From Entamoeba histolytica HM-1:IMSS (lineage: Eukaryota > Evosea > Mastigamoebida > Endamoebidae): a stretch of DNA of 64,000 nt. The translations under genes were made by a program, and so were the position numbers. The notes beneath the pieces are model-generated. The model was not told where the DNA came from and did no database searches. It saw only the letters and a program-made list of their open reading frames with translations. This document shows, in pieces, positions 31,772 through 41,726 of this stretch. Every line of letters begins with the position of its first letter. Position 1 is the first letter of the stretch. The stretch is from NCBI RefSeq assembly GCF_000208925.1, contig NW_001914889.1, positions 1-64,000 of the forward strand, in the 5' to 3' direction.

Positions 31772-32672
31772 ATGTTCATACCATTTCTCTTTTGTTTTAA
31801 TCTCTTATGTTTAGCAACTGATGTTCCAATTAACACTTTTTATAAAGCAGAGTACAGTGGAGATGAATTAGTATTAACTTTCTCATTTCCTTCAGGTTCA
31901 AATAATTATTTTTACATGAATAGATGTGGTTCTGACGTTGGTTTGTTATGTTTTAAAAGAAATTATAATTTATTAATAAAATTTATTTAATAAAATAGAA
32001 ATTCAAGGAACTTTATCAGATGGATCTTTGTTAAATGGAGCTATTCCTAGTGGTACGGAAGTCATTAAAAAAATATCTCAAGATGCTACTAGTCTGTTTG
32101 TTCCATTTTAATTTAAAAGTAGAAGAAAAGAATATTAACTTTCATTTAGAACAGTTAAATTCACAGGATGTTCTAATGACCCTAAAGGACAAGCTAAATG
32201 TTCATGTGTAATACAAGTTTCTAATGTAAAAAAAGAGTCTATAAATGGGAAAGTGGTAACTGAAGTTGCACAAAAGCCAATTACTAAAAAAGATTCTACT
32301 TCTTCATCAGAAGAAGGAAAAACAGTTCTTTTTATGTGGGACTTATTAAAAGGATTAGATAATACTACTATCATTGCACCCTCAGTTTCTGACTATAAAT
32401 TTAAAACACTCACATATGTAGATAATCCTTCTGCAGGTGGATTATGTTTATTATATGGTATTTCAGATGTAACTGTTGATGCTGAAGTCTATACTGACAA
32501 AAAATTACAATTAGGAATGGGTAAATTTAATCCACAATCAAAACAATTATTATATATCGTTGCTGAGCCAGCTGGATATTATCCTTATTATTATAATCCA
32601 ATCACTGTTGAAGCTGGAGTGTCAGGAATATTTATTACATTGTTTGTTTTCATGATTGCATTCTTGATCTAA
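31772..32672 (+). CDS. secreted or GPI-anchored hypothetical protein, three exons
   Basis: Exons 31772-31940, 31999-32095 and 32150-32672; introns 31941-31998 (58 bases, GTTTGT...AATAG) and 32096-32149 (54 bases, GTTTGT...TTTAG). Spliced product is 262 residues. It begins with a clear signal peptide (MFIPFLFCFNLLCLATD), continues as a beta-rich, Asn/Ser/Thr-containing lumenal domain with cysteines in CGSDVE, TGCSNDPKGQAKCSCVIQ and GLCLLY, and ends with a hydrophobic tail (VSGIFITLFVFMIAFLI) that has no charged residues after it. That ending is typical of a GPI-attachment signal; a type I membrane helix is the alternative. I do not recognise the family. The three phases all agree, which supports the model. 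Not obviously related to neighbours. Confidence 0.7.
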
Positions 32673-33601
32673 TTGATAATTCTTTTTAAATTAAAATATT
32701 ATAATTTTAACTACTTTAAAACTATATAATCTACAAAATTTTTTAATTAATTAATACTTCTTTTCCTTTTAAATTATTTTATAATTTTAAAATTTTCTTA
32801 GTGCTTAAATCAAATAGAAATAATTATGCATCAACAAATAGAGGTAGATAACATTACCATTAACATAGTTATAGTCATTATCAAATAAATAACAATTTTC
32901 ACTTGATTACATTTTATCATAATTATAAACATCATAATCAATTCTCATTTACACACTCTTATAATAAATATAAAAATTGTTAGTATAACTTCAAATACCA
33001 TAACACAAGTAGAATGTTTAATTCATAGGATTATGAGAATAAACAAAGAAGTTATAGTGAAATAATATTGATAGTATGAAAATGAAATGATAAGAAAATA
33101 ACAAATAAAATAATGAAGAATAATAATATAAAGAGATGAATATAAAACAATGAAATTAATTCAAGAAAGTTGTATATTTATAAGAATTAACAATTCAATA
33201 ATTACATCAAATAATAAATAAAATGACGTATTATTTGTAAATATAAAATAACAATAAATGAAGTTATAATAATAAATTATAAAGTAAATAAGAATAAACA
33301 AAATACATATGAATTAATAAATGAATATATATTGAGAATAACTAAAATAAAATATAAAATAAATGTAATGAATGAAGTAATGGGGAATAAAATAATAAAA
33401 TAAAATGAAAATAAACAACAATACAAATGAAGTGGTTGAAATGTTTTTAGAAGGGAAGAAAGATTAAAAATAATAAAATAATAAGATATTTAATAATTAA
33501 AATCATTTTCAATTTTTATCATTCCATCTTTATTTTACTTCTTATATTGTTACATTTTAAATAAAATAAAAAAAGAAGAGTTATATAAAAGTACATTTAT
33601 T
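32673..33601. other. AT-rich intergenic region between convergent genes
   Basis: About 0.9 kb rich in AATAAATGA-like runs, especially 33050-33480. No gene or structured repeat identified. Confidence 0.5.
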
Positions 33602-35338
33602 TTAAGTCAAAGACATTAGATAATTGAAATATGATTGATAATTATCTGCTTGGTGAAGTACTGATTCAATAAAATTTAATTTTAATTGCCAAGATTTTTC
33701 AATAGCTTGAACACCGAATTTCTTTTTTAATTCTTCAGCATAAAAAGCCATTAATTCACAATTTACTACTAAAATTTCATTACTAATAATTAAAAATTGA
33801 TTTGGAGGTTTTACAAGTACAACTTTTGGAACAAGTGTTGTAATAACATTTCTATGAACTTTTTCCATTGAAAAAATAAGTTGTTGTTCTTCAACTCCTT
33901 CAACTTCCATAAATTTTTTAAAAAAAACATGAAAGAATTGTGAAAATGGTTGATTTTTTCCCATGTATGATAGAAATGTAACTAATTTATCGGTATATTT
34001 CTTTAAAATATCTTTTTTATTCATTCCATTTGAATAGTCATTTGCCACTATGAAATAAATTATGAAAGATTAACTATAATTTAAAATAAACAAACTTGAG
34101 TTAATCATTGTTAATATAACCATTTGAGGTTGAACAGATTTTATTGCATCTGAAATGTGTGGAGCAAATGTTACTCCTAAATTTAAAACTCTTATTCTTT
34201 TTGTTCCATTAATACCAATGAAAGTAATAATAACTTGGTATTGATGTTTTATTTTAACCATTTCTTCTAATTCTCTTAATTTAAATATTACAGTAAGATC
34301 TTTTGTTAATACACCAACTTTACAATCTCCAAAATTATCTCCTACAACACAACCAAATGCTTTTATTACATCAATATTATCAGGAGTTCTTATTCTTATA
34401 TTTCCATCATATCCAACTATAGTTCTATTAATTTTTTCAATAAAACAAGAATCTATTAACATATTTGATATAAAAATTCCATTTGTTAATTTTGATTGAA
34501 TTCGTAAAAGAGAACAATCAATAGTATTTGTGGTTCCAATTAAATAATGATTTATCATTATTGCTTTTTTCATACAATCAATTCCAAAATCTTTCATCTG
34601 ATTTTTATTACATTTTGATTTCATATATTCATAATTAAGAGAATGAAAACACTGAATAACCCCATATTTTCCAATAATTTTTGACGCAATATTTAAACAT
34701 TTTTCAAGTAAATAATTACCTTTAAAAACATTTCCTCTATAACTTTTACACCACTCTCCAATTTTATATGCTTTAGTAGGAGAATAAATTGAGCATAATT
34801 GAGGTATATCATCTTCACTTAAATTTAAAATGATTTTTTCTGTATATCCACTTGTTCCTTTAACAATAGTTGATATAGTATTAGAACATATTAAAATAGT
34901 AAATGAATTTTTAATTGTTTGTATAAACGGTTGCATGTCTTTAACAATACACTGATCAATTACTAAGACATTTGTAAAGTTAATTTCTTCTTTGATTCGA
35001 GCTCCTGAATATTCAACACAGTTATTATTTAACTCTGGAATTATTTCTTTATTTCTATCACAGTCAATAAACCGTTGAGGTTGGTCTGCAACTATTTGAT
35101 GACAAACACAACAATAATACCTTGAATGAGGACAAATCCAATGGGTCAATGGTGAAAAATATGCAGAACATATTTTACATTTCGGAATTCTTAATAATTG
35201 CATTGGAATGTGTTGCACCTCATGTAAAAATGGTCTAACAACCAAACTCAATGGAAGCTCTGTCTCTCTTATTTGTTGTGGAGTTAAAGGTACCAAAGGA
35301 AATGTTGTAGAAATAAAGTTATCATCTGCTTGTTGCAT
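33602..35338 (-). CDS. divergent Sec24-like COPII coat protein
   Basis: Two exons: 35338-34096 and 34047-33602, with intron 34095-34048 (48 bases, GTTTGT...CATAG, phase 1). Product 562 residues. Near the N-terminus LPLSLVVRPF and a zinc-binding Cys cluster (CKICSAYFSPLTHWICP...CCVCHQI, about 55-84) followed by DQPQRF match the Sec23/Sec24 zinc domain, and VLVIDQCIVKDMQPFIQTIK resembles the start of the trunk domain. The exon 2 part is helical, as in the family's helical and gelsolin-like region. The proline-rich N-terminus of Sec24 is lacking and the whole is shorter than usual (Sec23/24 are about 750-900), so the trunk is probably reduced. Role inferred: cargo selection at ER exit sites. A minus-strand GAAC lies at 35363-35360. 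Family call rests mainly on the zinc cluster and flanks. Confidence 0.6.
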
Positions 35339-35429
35339 ACTTTTTAATTTTTTTAGTTTGTTCTTTTTACAATTAAAAATTAAACCAGTTAAAGATAACC
35401 TCGTTTAGCTCTCATAAAATGATTTCGTT

Positions 35430-36284
35430 TTAATGATATTTAGTACAAGGACAATCTTCTTCGTTTTCCATTTCTTCATCAAATGTAGTCATATCATCTT
35501 CTTCTTCATCTTCTAATTCAAAATCGTCAACATCTTCGTCATCTTCATCAACATCTTCGTCATCTTCATCATCTTCATCATCATCTTCATCATCATCTTC
35601 TTCTTCATCTTCATCATCATCTTCTTCTTCTTCTTCTTCATCATCTTCATCTTCTTCTTCATCTTCATCTTCATCTTCATCTTCTAATTCAAATTCATCA
35701 TCATCTTCGTCTTCTTCGTCTTCATCATCATCTTCATCTTCTTCATCTTCTAATTCAAATTCATCATCATCTTCTTCTTCTTCATCTTCATCATCATCAT
35801 CATCATCTTCATCATCTTCATCATCTTCATCATCTTCATCATCTTCATCATCTTCATCATCATCATCATCATCTTCTTCATCTTCTTCATCTTCTTCATC
35901 TTCTAATTCAAATTCATCATCATCATCTTCTTCTTCGTCTTCTTCATCATCATCATCTTCTTCATCTTCATCATCATCTTCATCATCATCATCTTCTTCA
36001 TCATCATCATCTTCATCTTCTTCATCTTCTAATTCAAATTCATCATCATCTTCTTCTTCTTCTTCGTCATCATCATCATCTTCTTCTTCATCTTCTTCGT
36101 CTTCATCATCATCATCATCATCTTCGTCTTCTAATTCAAATTCATCATCATCATCTTCTTCTAATTCATTGTCTTCTAACTGGTATTCATGTTCCATTTC
36201 TACATTTTCATCTAAGTCAAAGGAATCTTCTTCGGCATGAACAGTTAGTAATAATGCAAACAAAATGAATAAAAGTGCTTTCAT
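35430..36284 (-). CDS. secreted Asp/Glu-rich repeat protein
   Basis: 284 residues. A signal peptide (MKALLFILFALLLTVHA, probable cleavage after A17) precedes about 250 residues that are nearly all Asp and Glu. The motif FELED recurs six times, usually as DDDEFELEDE, at irregular intervals. The C-terminus leaves the repeat (TTFDEEMENEEDCPCTKYH) with two cysteines in CPC and no KDEL-type retention signal. Such acidic low-complexity lumenal proteins bind calcium with low affinity and high capacity (calsequestrin-like principle), so a Ca2+ buffer in the ER, vesicles or secreted material is a reasonable inference, not a demonstrated one. The coding DNA is a GAA/GAT/GAC microsatellite-like tract, so length polymorphism among strains is expected. 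Confidence 0.75.
   Translation of the reverse strand: MKALLFILFALLLTVHAEEDSFDLDENVEMEHEYQLEDNELEEDDDDEFELEDEDDDDDDEDEEDEEEDDDDDEEEEEDDDEFELEDEEDEDDDDEEDDDDEDDDEDEEDDDDEEDEEEDDDDEFELEDEEDEEDEEDDDDDDEDDEDDEDDEDDEDDEDDDDDDEDEEEEDDDEFELEDEEDEDDDEDEEDEDDDEFELEDEDEDEDEEEDEDDEEEEEEDDDEDEEEDDDEDDDEDDEDDEDVDEDDEDVDDFELEDEEEDDMTTFDEEMENEEDCPCTKYH
35505..36170 (-). repeat. GAW/GAN trinucleotide-like coding tract
   Basis: Low-complexity run of GAA, GAT, GAG and GAC codons (plus strand TCATCT/TTCTTC) inside the Asp/Glu-rich gene, punctuated by six copies of a GAATTTGAATTAGAAGA unit encoding EFELED. It is an imperfect microsatellite-like coding repeat, not a CRISPR array. Confidence 0.8.
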
Positions 36285-36422
36285 GATAACTTTAAATAAA
36301 ATAAATTAAGAGATTGTGACTTTCCTTTTCAATTCTTTTTGATTTTTAACAAAATTATAGAATATTAAAAACAAAATAGTTTAAGTATAAATTTAAAATT
36401 GAAATTAAAAATATAAAAAAAA

Positions 36423-36427
36423 GAACT
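36423..36427 (+). promoter_or_regulatory. GAAC element upstream of UBA2
   Basis: GAACT 15 bases upstream of the UBA2 ATG, matching the core of the Entamoeba GAAC promoter element (AATGAACT). Partial match, so position and function are tentative. Confidence 0.3.
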
Positions 36428-36441
36428 AATAATTATAAGTC

Positions 36442-37926
36442 ATGTCCCTAAGTAAAGAAGAAATAGAGAAAAAACGAATTCTTGTTGTTGGGGCTGGCGG
36501 AATTGGATGTGAAGTATTAAAAAATATTTTACTTATTGGTTTTAAACATTTAGAAGTTATTGACTTAGATGTAATTGACTTATCAAATTTAAATAGACAA
36601 TTCTTATTTAATAAGAACCATATTGGACAGCCAAAATCAGTTATTGCAGCACAAGTGTCAAAAGAGAGATATGGCCCTGAAGCGGAAATTATTGCACATC
36701 ATTGTGAAATACAAAATAATAAATTTAATATTGATTATTACAAAACATTTGATATTGTTATTAATGCATTAGATAATCTTAATGCTCGTAAACATGTTAA
36801 TAGAATGTGTGTTTGTGCTAATGTCCCATTAATAGATGGTGGAACATCTGGATTTATTGGTCAAACCACACCTATTATTCCAAAAGAAACAGAATGTTAT
36901 GAATGTCAACCAAAAGTACCTCCAAAAGGATATGCAGTATGTACAATTCGATCTAATCCAAGTACAGCTGTTCATTGTGTATTTTGGAGTAAACAATTAA
37001 TACAAAAATTATTTGGTAATGCTGATGATGGAAATTATTTAAATGATTTTCAATTTGCATCAACAGCAACTCGATGGAAAGAAGTTTATGACAAAGTGTT
37101 TACTTTAGATATTAAAGTATTACATCAGTCAGAAGAATTATGGAAATTAAGAAAAAAACCAAATATATGGACGTATGAAGAAATTATTAATTGTTCAGAT
37201 ACATCACCATTAAAAGAAGTTAAACCATTTGTTAAATTGTATTATAAAAGTTTTAATATTCTTCAAAAAAGATATGAAAATAAAGGACCATTTGAATTTG
37301 AAAAGGATGATGATGATATGATTGATTTTATTACTGCATGTACAAATATTCGATGTGCAATTTTTAATCTTCAAAGGATTAGTAGATTTGAAGTACAAGA
37401 AAAAGCTGGTAATATTATTCCAGCCATTCCAACAACTAATTCAATTATTTCTGGATTAATGATTATTGAAATGATGAAAGTATTAAGTCAAAATAAAACA
37501 AATTTAAGAATATGTTATTTAGCAAAGAAACCATTAAAAAATCATCTCCTTACATTTGAAAAAACTTCACAACCAAATAAACAATGTTATATTTGTGGTA
37601 ATGAAGTTTCTGAATTTATTTGTGATTTAGAGGTATTTACTTTAAAAGATATAATTGACCAAATTACAGAAAGGTGTAGTTTAATTAATCCAACTGTACT
37701 TAAAGGAGATCAATTATTATATGAATCAGGAGAAGACCTTGAAAAAGAAGAAGTTCAGATGTATGAAAAAGTAGGTAAAAAAAAATTGATTGAATTAGGA
37801 TTTAAGGATGGAGAAACAATTCTGTTTAAAGATGATATTAAAACAATGACTTTTATATTGAAGGAAGAAAATCGTAAGCATGATGCAATTAAAGAAGAGA
37901 TAAAAGACTCAAAGAAACATTTTTAA
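36442..37926 (+). CDS. UBA2: SUMO-activating enzyme subunit 2 (UBA2)
   Basis: 494 residues. Catalytic subunit of the SUMO E1. The adenylation domain starts VVGAGGIGCEVLKNILLIGF and contains VIDLDVIDLSNLNRQFLF, HIGQPKSVIAA and NALDNLNARKHVNRMC. Zinc cysteines are CYEC (about 152-155) and CYIC (about 382-385). The active-site Cys is residue 167 in AVCTIRSNPSTAVHCVFWSKQLIQKLFG, the UBA2-type motif that forms the SUMO thioester. SIISGLMIIEMMKVL completes the adenylation core and a ubiquitin-fold domain (about 390-475) follows. Shorter than human UBA2 (640) because the C-terminal nuclear extension is minimal. A Thr-Asn-Ser stretch before the second zinc pair is normal. Its partner AOS1 and SUMO are not in this window. 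Confidence 0.93.
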   Translation: MSLSKEEIEKKRILVVGAGGIGCEVLKNILLIGFKHLEVIDLDVIDLSNLNRQFLFNKNHIGQPKSVIAAQVSKERYGPEAEIIAHHCEIQNNKFNIDYYKTFDIVINALDNLNARKHVNRMCVCANVPLIDGGTSGFIGQTTPIIPKETECYECQPKVPPKGYAVCTIRSNPSTAVHCVFWSKQLIQKLFGNADDGNYLNDFQFASTATRWKEVYDKVFTLDIKVLHQSEELWKLRKKPNIWTYEEIINCSDTSPLKEVKPFVKLYYKSFNILQKRYENKGPFEFEKDDDDMIDFITACTNIRCAIFNLQRISRFEVQEKAGNIIPAIPTTNSIISGLMIIEMMKVLSQNKTNLRICYLAKKPLKNHLLTFEKTSQPNKQCYICGNEVSEFICDLEVFTLKDIIDQITERCSLINPTVLKGDQLLYESGEDLEKEEVQMYEKVGKKKLIELGFKDGETILFKDDIKTMTFILKEENRKHDAIKEEIKDSKKHF

Positions 37927-38011
37927 ATTATAATTAATAGTTTAATTATAGTAAATAAATTAAATTATTTTAAAAAAAGTTAATAGAACTTAAAAAAGGG
38001 AAGAGAAAAAA

Positions 38012-38016
38012 GAACT
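38012..38016 (+). promoter_or_regulatory. GAAC element upstream of UPF1
   Basis: GAACT 15-19 bases before the UPF1 start, with another GAACT at 37986-37990. Core of the Entamoeba GAAC element; tentative. Confidence 0.3.
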
Positions 38017-38030
38017 TTTAAAACCTAATA

Positions 38031-40844
38031 ATGAGTAATACGACTAAAGACAAAGTACGATGTTGGTATTGTGGATTGGCTGATAAAAAGAAACTTATAA
38101 GATGTGGATGTGGGAAGTATTTTTGTAATGGTACTGGAAATGGAAAAGTAAGTCATATTATTCATCATGCATCATCATTAAAACATAAAGACCTTAAATA
38201 TTCAGATGAATATATCCAATGTAATTTATGTAAAACAAGAAATCCATTTGTCCTTGGATTTATTCAAGTAAAACAAAATTCTGATATGACAACTTGTTTA
38301 TGTAGAACTTGTAGATATAATACTACAATTAAAAATCTTGGATGGGATGTAGATAGTTGGACAAGTATAGTTTGTGAAGGAAAATTTGTAAATGAAATAT
38401 GTCCACAACCAAGTAATGAAGAAATGAGTATTGTTCAAAGTATTTCATATCAAAAAATGAGGAAAATGGCATGGGAGTTACAAAATAACAGAAAAAAGTT
38501 TGAAGAAGAAACAGAAACGTTTGAAGAATTACATCCTATTTATTTAAATTATCATGACTGTAAACAATATTATCATACTTATTATCCTCTTATTCGATTA
38601 GAGGCTGAAGCTGATAGACAAAAAAGAGAATCAGAACATCTTACTAATATGACATTAACTTTTGATGGAACAAGAACAGAAAAAGATATCAAAAAGGTTG
38701 TTCATGCTACTTTTCAAGTTCCATTAAATGAAGAGATTTCAATTACACCTAGTGATGTATTATTCTTCTATGTTCCAATGAAAAATAAATCAATTGACGT
38801 TCATGAAATTCATAACTATAGTGAATTTAATGAACATGAAAGGAAAGAATTTATTGGAAAGATTAATACTTTTTTAGTTGGAGGTGTTCAATCAATTAAT
38901 GGAAAGGATGTTACAGTATTATTATCAAGACAAGCAGATATTCCAATAGAAAAACAAATAGTTACTCCTCAAAACCAACAATTTAAATATTCTATTTGTT
39001 TTCAATGGCTTTCTATTCCATTTCATAGAAAAAAAGAAGCATTACTTGATTTTTGTAGAACAGAGAATGAACCAATTGAAGCGTCTATGTCAAAATATTT
39101 AAGAGATAGGTTATTAGGAATGCCAATAACTGAAATGGACAGACAAATGGAACAACAATTTAAAGAAGAAAAAGAAATGTATTTAAATAGTCATCCAACT
39201 GAAGCGTCGTTAAGTGCACCTAATCTTCCTCCACTAAACCAAGTTCAATTTGATGTTGTAAGAAAATCATTTACAAAACAATTAAGTCTTATTCAAGGAC
39301 CTCCTGGAACTGGTAAAACAGTTACTTCAGCTACTATTGTTTATCATGTTGTACAGTCAAACCCTGGAAAGAAAGTTCTTGTTTGTGCTCCAAGTAATAT
39401 TGCTGTAGATCAACTTGGAACAAAAATAACTGAAACAGGAGTAAAAGTGATTAGAGTATATAGTAAATCTAGAGAAACTGAAGATGAGTCGTTATACGAT
39501 TATTCGTTAAAAACATTAATGGAAGAGAAATTGAAAAAAGATAAAGAAATGTTTGCATTATACCAAGAATACAAAGATGACCCAGACTCTCTTGATTTTG
39601 TTAGCACAGCAACAATTCAAAAAAGAATAAATCAAATTGAACTCTCTCTTTTGAGAGAGACAGACGTTATTTGTTGCACTTGTTGTGGAGCATTAGACAC
39701 TCGATTAAGTGGGATATTAGAACATATCGATACTGTATTAATAGATGAAAGTACTCAAGCAGATGAGCCAGAATGTTTAATATGTCTAAATAATTCTGTA
39801 AAACAACTTTTCCTTGTTGGAGATCATTGTCAATTAGGACCAATTCTTAATTCTTCAAGAGCAAAAAAGTATGGACTTGGACTTCCTATGTTTTCAAGAT
39901 TATTACAATTAGGACATGAGCCATATAGACTTCAATTCCAATATCGTATGCATCCATGTTTATCAGAATTTAGTTCTCAAACATTTTATGATGGTGTATT
40001 ACAAAATGGTGTTACAGCACTTGAAAGACAATTCCCTTCATTGAAATATTTCTGGTTTAAACAAAATAAACCTATGATGTTTATTGCTGCAAATGGAAAA
40101 GAGTCATATGGTTCTAATGGCACTTCTTACATAAATGATGAAGAAGTTTTTATTATAGAACAGATCATTATTAAAATGTTAGGAAATAAAGTTAGTCCAT
40201 CTCAAATTGGTGTAATTACACCCTATATTGCTCAAAAACAAGCTATTATTTCAAGGCTGTCATTAAATAGAAGAATTTCTGAAGCTCAATTAAATGATAT
40301 TGAAATTGCATCTGTTGATTCTTTCCAAGGTAGAGAAAAAGATTTTATTATCTTTTCTACTGTACGTTCAAATGAAATATCAGACATTGGATTTCTTTCT
40401 ATTCCTCAAAGATTAAATGTAAGTATTACTAGAGCAAAATATGGACTAGTGGTTGTAGGTAATCCAGAAACATTAATGCAAAATCCGTTGTGGTGTGCTT
40501 ATCTTCAATTTTTCCAAAATAATAATGTTCTTGTACATGGTCAATTAGAAAACTTAAAAGAATATCCAATTAAACTTGAACCTAAAGAGGCACCAAAAGC
40601 TATTTATCAATTTACACCTAAAGTACAAGAATTTAGTGATATTGAACCATTAAAAGATATTGCTATTCCATTTAGACAAACAAGACAACAACGCTCAACA
40701 TTTAATCCTTTAGATGAATTTAGTATTAGTGGTGGTAAAGAAGATAAGAGTGATGAGTTAGATGTTACGATTTCAGAAGATGAAAGTAATGAAAGTCAAA
40801 GCGAAGTGTCTGATTATGATGAAGATGATGGCTTTACAATTTAA
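38031..40844 (+). CDS. UPF1: UPF1/RENT1 RNA helicase of nonsense-mediated decay
   Basis: 937 residues. The N-terminal Cys/His-rich zinc domain (about 10-130: CWYCGLADKKKLIRCGCGKYFCNG, HIIHHASSLKHKD, CNLCKTRNPF, CRTCRY) is the UPF1 CH domain that binds UPF2 and inhibits the helicase. Superfamily 1B helicase motifs follow: LIQGPPGTGKTVTSA (Walker A, about 421-435), CAPSNIAVDQL, CCTCCGALD, LIDESTQADEPECL (motif II, about 568), GDHCQLGP, LQFQYRMHPCLSEF, GVITPYIAQKQ, VDSFQGREKDFIIFSTVRSN, and LNVSITRAKYGLVVVGNP. The C-terminus is Ser/Asp/Glu-rich with a few SQ/TQ-like sites (NESQSEVS), much shorter than the animal SQ domain. Indicates an NMD-type mRNA surveillance route. Very confident identification. 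Confidence 0.97.
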   Translation: MSNTTKDKVRCWYCGLADKKKLIRCGCGKYFCNGTGNGKVSHIIHHASSLKHKDLKYSDEYIQCNLCKTRNPFVLGFIQVKQNSDMTTCLCRTCRYNTTIKNLGWDVDSWTSIVCEGKFVNEICPQPSNEEMSIVQSISYQKMRKMAWELQNNRKKFEEETETFEELHPIYLNYHDCKQYYHTYYPLIRLEAEADRQKRESEHLTNMTLTFDGTRTEKDIKKVVHATFQVPLNEEISITPSDVLFFYVPMKNKSIDVHEIHNYSEFNEHERKEFIGKINTFLVGGVQSINGKDVTVLLSRQADIPIEKQIVTPQNQQFKYSICFQWLSIPFHRKKEALLDFCRTENEPIEASMSKYLRDRLLGMPITEMDRQMEQQFKEEKEMYLNSHPTEASLSAPNLPPLNQVQFDVVRKSFTKQLSLIQGPPGTGKTVTSATIVYHVVQSNPGKKVLVCAPSNIAVDQLGTKITETGVKVIRVYSKSRETEDESLYDYSLKTLMEEKLKKDKEMFALYQEYKDDPDSLDFVSTATIQKRINQIELSLLRETDVICCTCCGALDTRLSGILEHIDTVLIDESTQADEPECLICLNNSVKQLFLVGDHCQLGPILNSSRAKKYGLGLPMFSRLLQLGHEPYRLQFQYRMHPCLSEFSSQTFYDGVLQNGVTALERQFPSLKYFWFKQNKPMMFIAANGKESYGSNGTSYINDEEVFIIEQIIIKMLGNKVSPSQIGVITPYIAQKQAIISRLSLNRRISEAQLNDIEIASVDSFQGREKDFIIFSTVRSNEISDIGFLSIPQRLNVSITRAKYGLVVVGNPETLMQNPLWCAYLQFFQNNNVLVHGQLENLKEYPIKLEPKEAPKAIYQFTPKVQEFSDIEPLKDIAIPFRQTRQQRSTFNPLDEFSISGGKEDKSDELDVTISEDESNESQSEVSDYDEDDGFTI

Positions 40845-40953
40845 ATAAAAAAAACTAAAGAAAGTGATAAATCGAATAGTTTTGTTATAGTTATTTTAAA
40901 TTAAATTTTATTAAAATTATAATAAAATAAAAGGATGAAGTATATGAAGTAAA

Positions 40954-41192
40954 TTAATGAAGAAGTGATGAACGAATATGATTTGTAAATTCATCAGCAC
41001 CTTCGTCTTCCCAATTGTCTTGCCAATGAAGAGTAGAATCATCTACATCTTTTGTTTTAAAATCTAAATAAATGAATATAGAAATAATAGAATAAATAAA
41101 TAAAGCAAACCATTAAAGTCTTCAAAGATATCATCTTCGTCAAGGAGTTCTAAGGTGTCGTTTGTAATAATTTGATTAGTTGAAGTTGACAT
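40954..41192 (-). CDS. SEM1: SEM1/DSS1 proteasome lid and TREX-2 subunit
   Basis: A small gene too short and too split to appear as one frame. Exon 1 is 41192-41111 (ATG at 41192), intron 41110-41064 (47 bases, GTTTGC...TTTAG), exon 2 is 41063-40954 (stop TAA). Product is 63 residues, starting MSTSTNQIITNDTLELLDED. The two family signatures are present: LLDEDDIFEDF in the N-terminal half and LHWQDNWEDEGADEFTNHIR in the C-terminal half, where W-x-D-N-W-x-D and the acidic flanks define DSS1/SEM1. Length equals human DSS1 (70) and yeast Sem1 (89) approximately. It binds Rpn3/Rpn7 in the 19S lid, and also PCI-domain mRNA-export and BRCA2-type complexes. The GTTTGC donor differs from the GTTTGT of the other introns. 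Confidence 0.88.
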
Positions 41193-41247
41193 AAAAAAAT
41201 TGAATTAATGAATTTTGAGATGGTTAAAAAAACAGATAAACCTAACA

Positions 41248-41587
41248 ATGTCTTCACTACAACTTCAAACACAGTTACAAAGTATTCAAGACGTTAATAA
41301 ATCAGTTCAATCATTAAAACAAAAATTAGCTGAATTTGAAAAAATTGATTATAACACTTTGTCTTCAGCTGATAAAATTAAATTAAATAATGCAATGGCA
41401 TATTCATATGCAACACTTTATTTTTGTTTGTTTTCTTTGGTTTTATATATTTATATTTAGTACTTTGTTAATACTTCGTTTTGTAGCATATTGTAAATTA
41501 AAAGATGACCAAACCAATGTACGCAGTGCAGCAAAAGAGTTAGAGAGAATTCGTACTGCTTTAACTAAAACAAAGAAGACTGAATAA
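41248..41587 (+). CDS. C1D/Rrp47 (Lrp1)-family exosome cofactor
   Basis: Two exons: 41248-41425 and 41487-41587, with intron 41426-41486 (61 bases, GTTTGT...TGTAG, phase 1). Product is 92 residues starting MSSLQLQTQLQSIQDVNKSV. A single helical Sas10/C1D-type domain: LAEFEKIDYNTLSSADKIKLNNAMAYSYATLYFSYCKLKDD then AAKELERIRTALTKTKKTE; the final ELERIR..L.K.K motif is the C1D signature (in human C1D, QELERIRVYMNRVKE). These proteins bind the exosome nuclease Rrp6 and the Mtr4 helicase and help process snoRNA and rRNA precursors. Shorter than human C1D (141) at both ends. The ATG at 41248 is the only in-frame one. It is divergent from SEM1, with 56 bases between the starts, so the promoters overlap. 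Confidence 0.7.
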
Positions 41588-41726
41588 TGGTATGAATAAC
41601 AAGAAGAAAATTAATAAAATTGATTGACAATAGAAAATGTTTTAGGGTTTTTATTATGTGACAAATTAAAAATAAAATTAAAATTTTATAAAATAGTTTA
41701 TTTTATTATTTACTATATTAAGATAA

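Noticed and set aside
35505..36170. CRISPR-like or satellite array
   Set aside because: The period is codon-based (TTC, TCA, TCT) and irregular, and the frame runs through as an Asp/Glu-rich protein. No unit-spacer structure.
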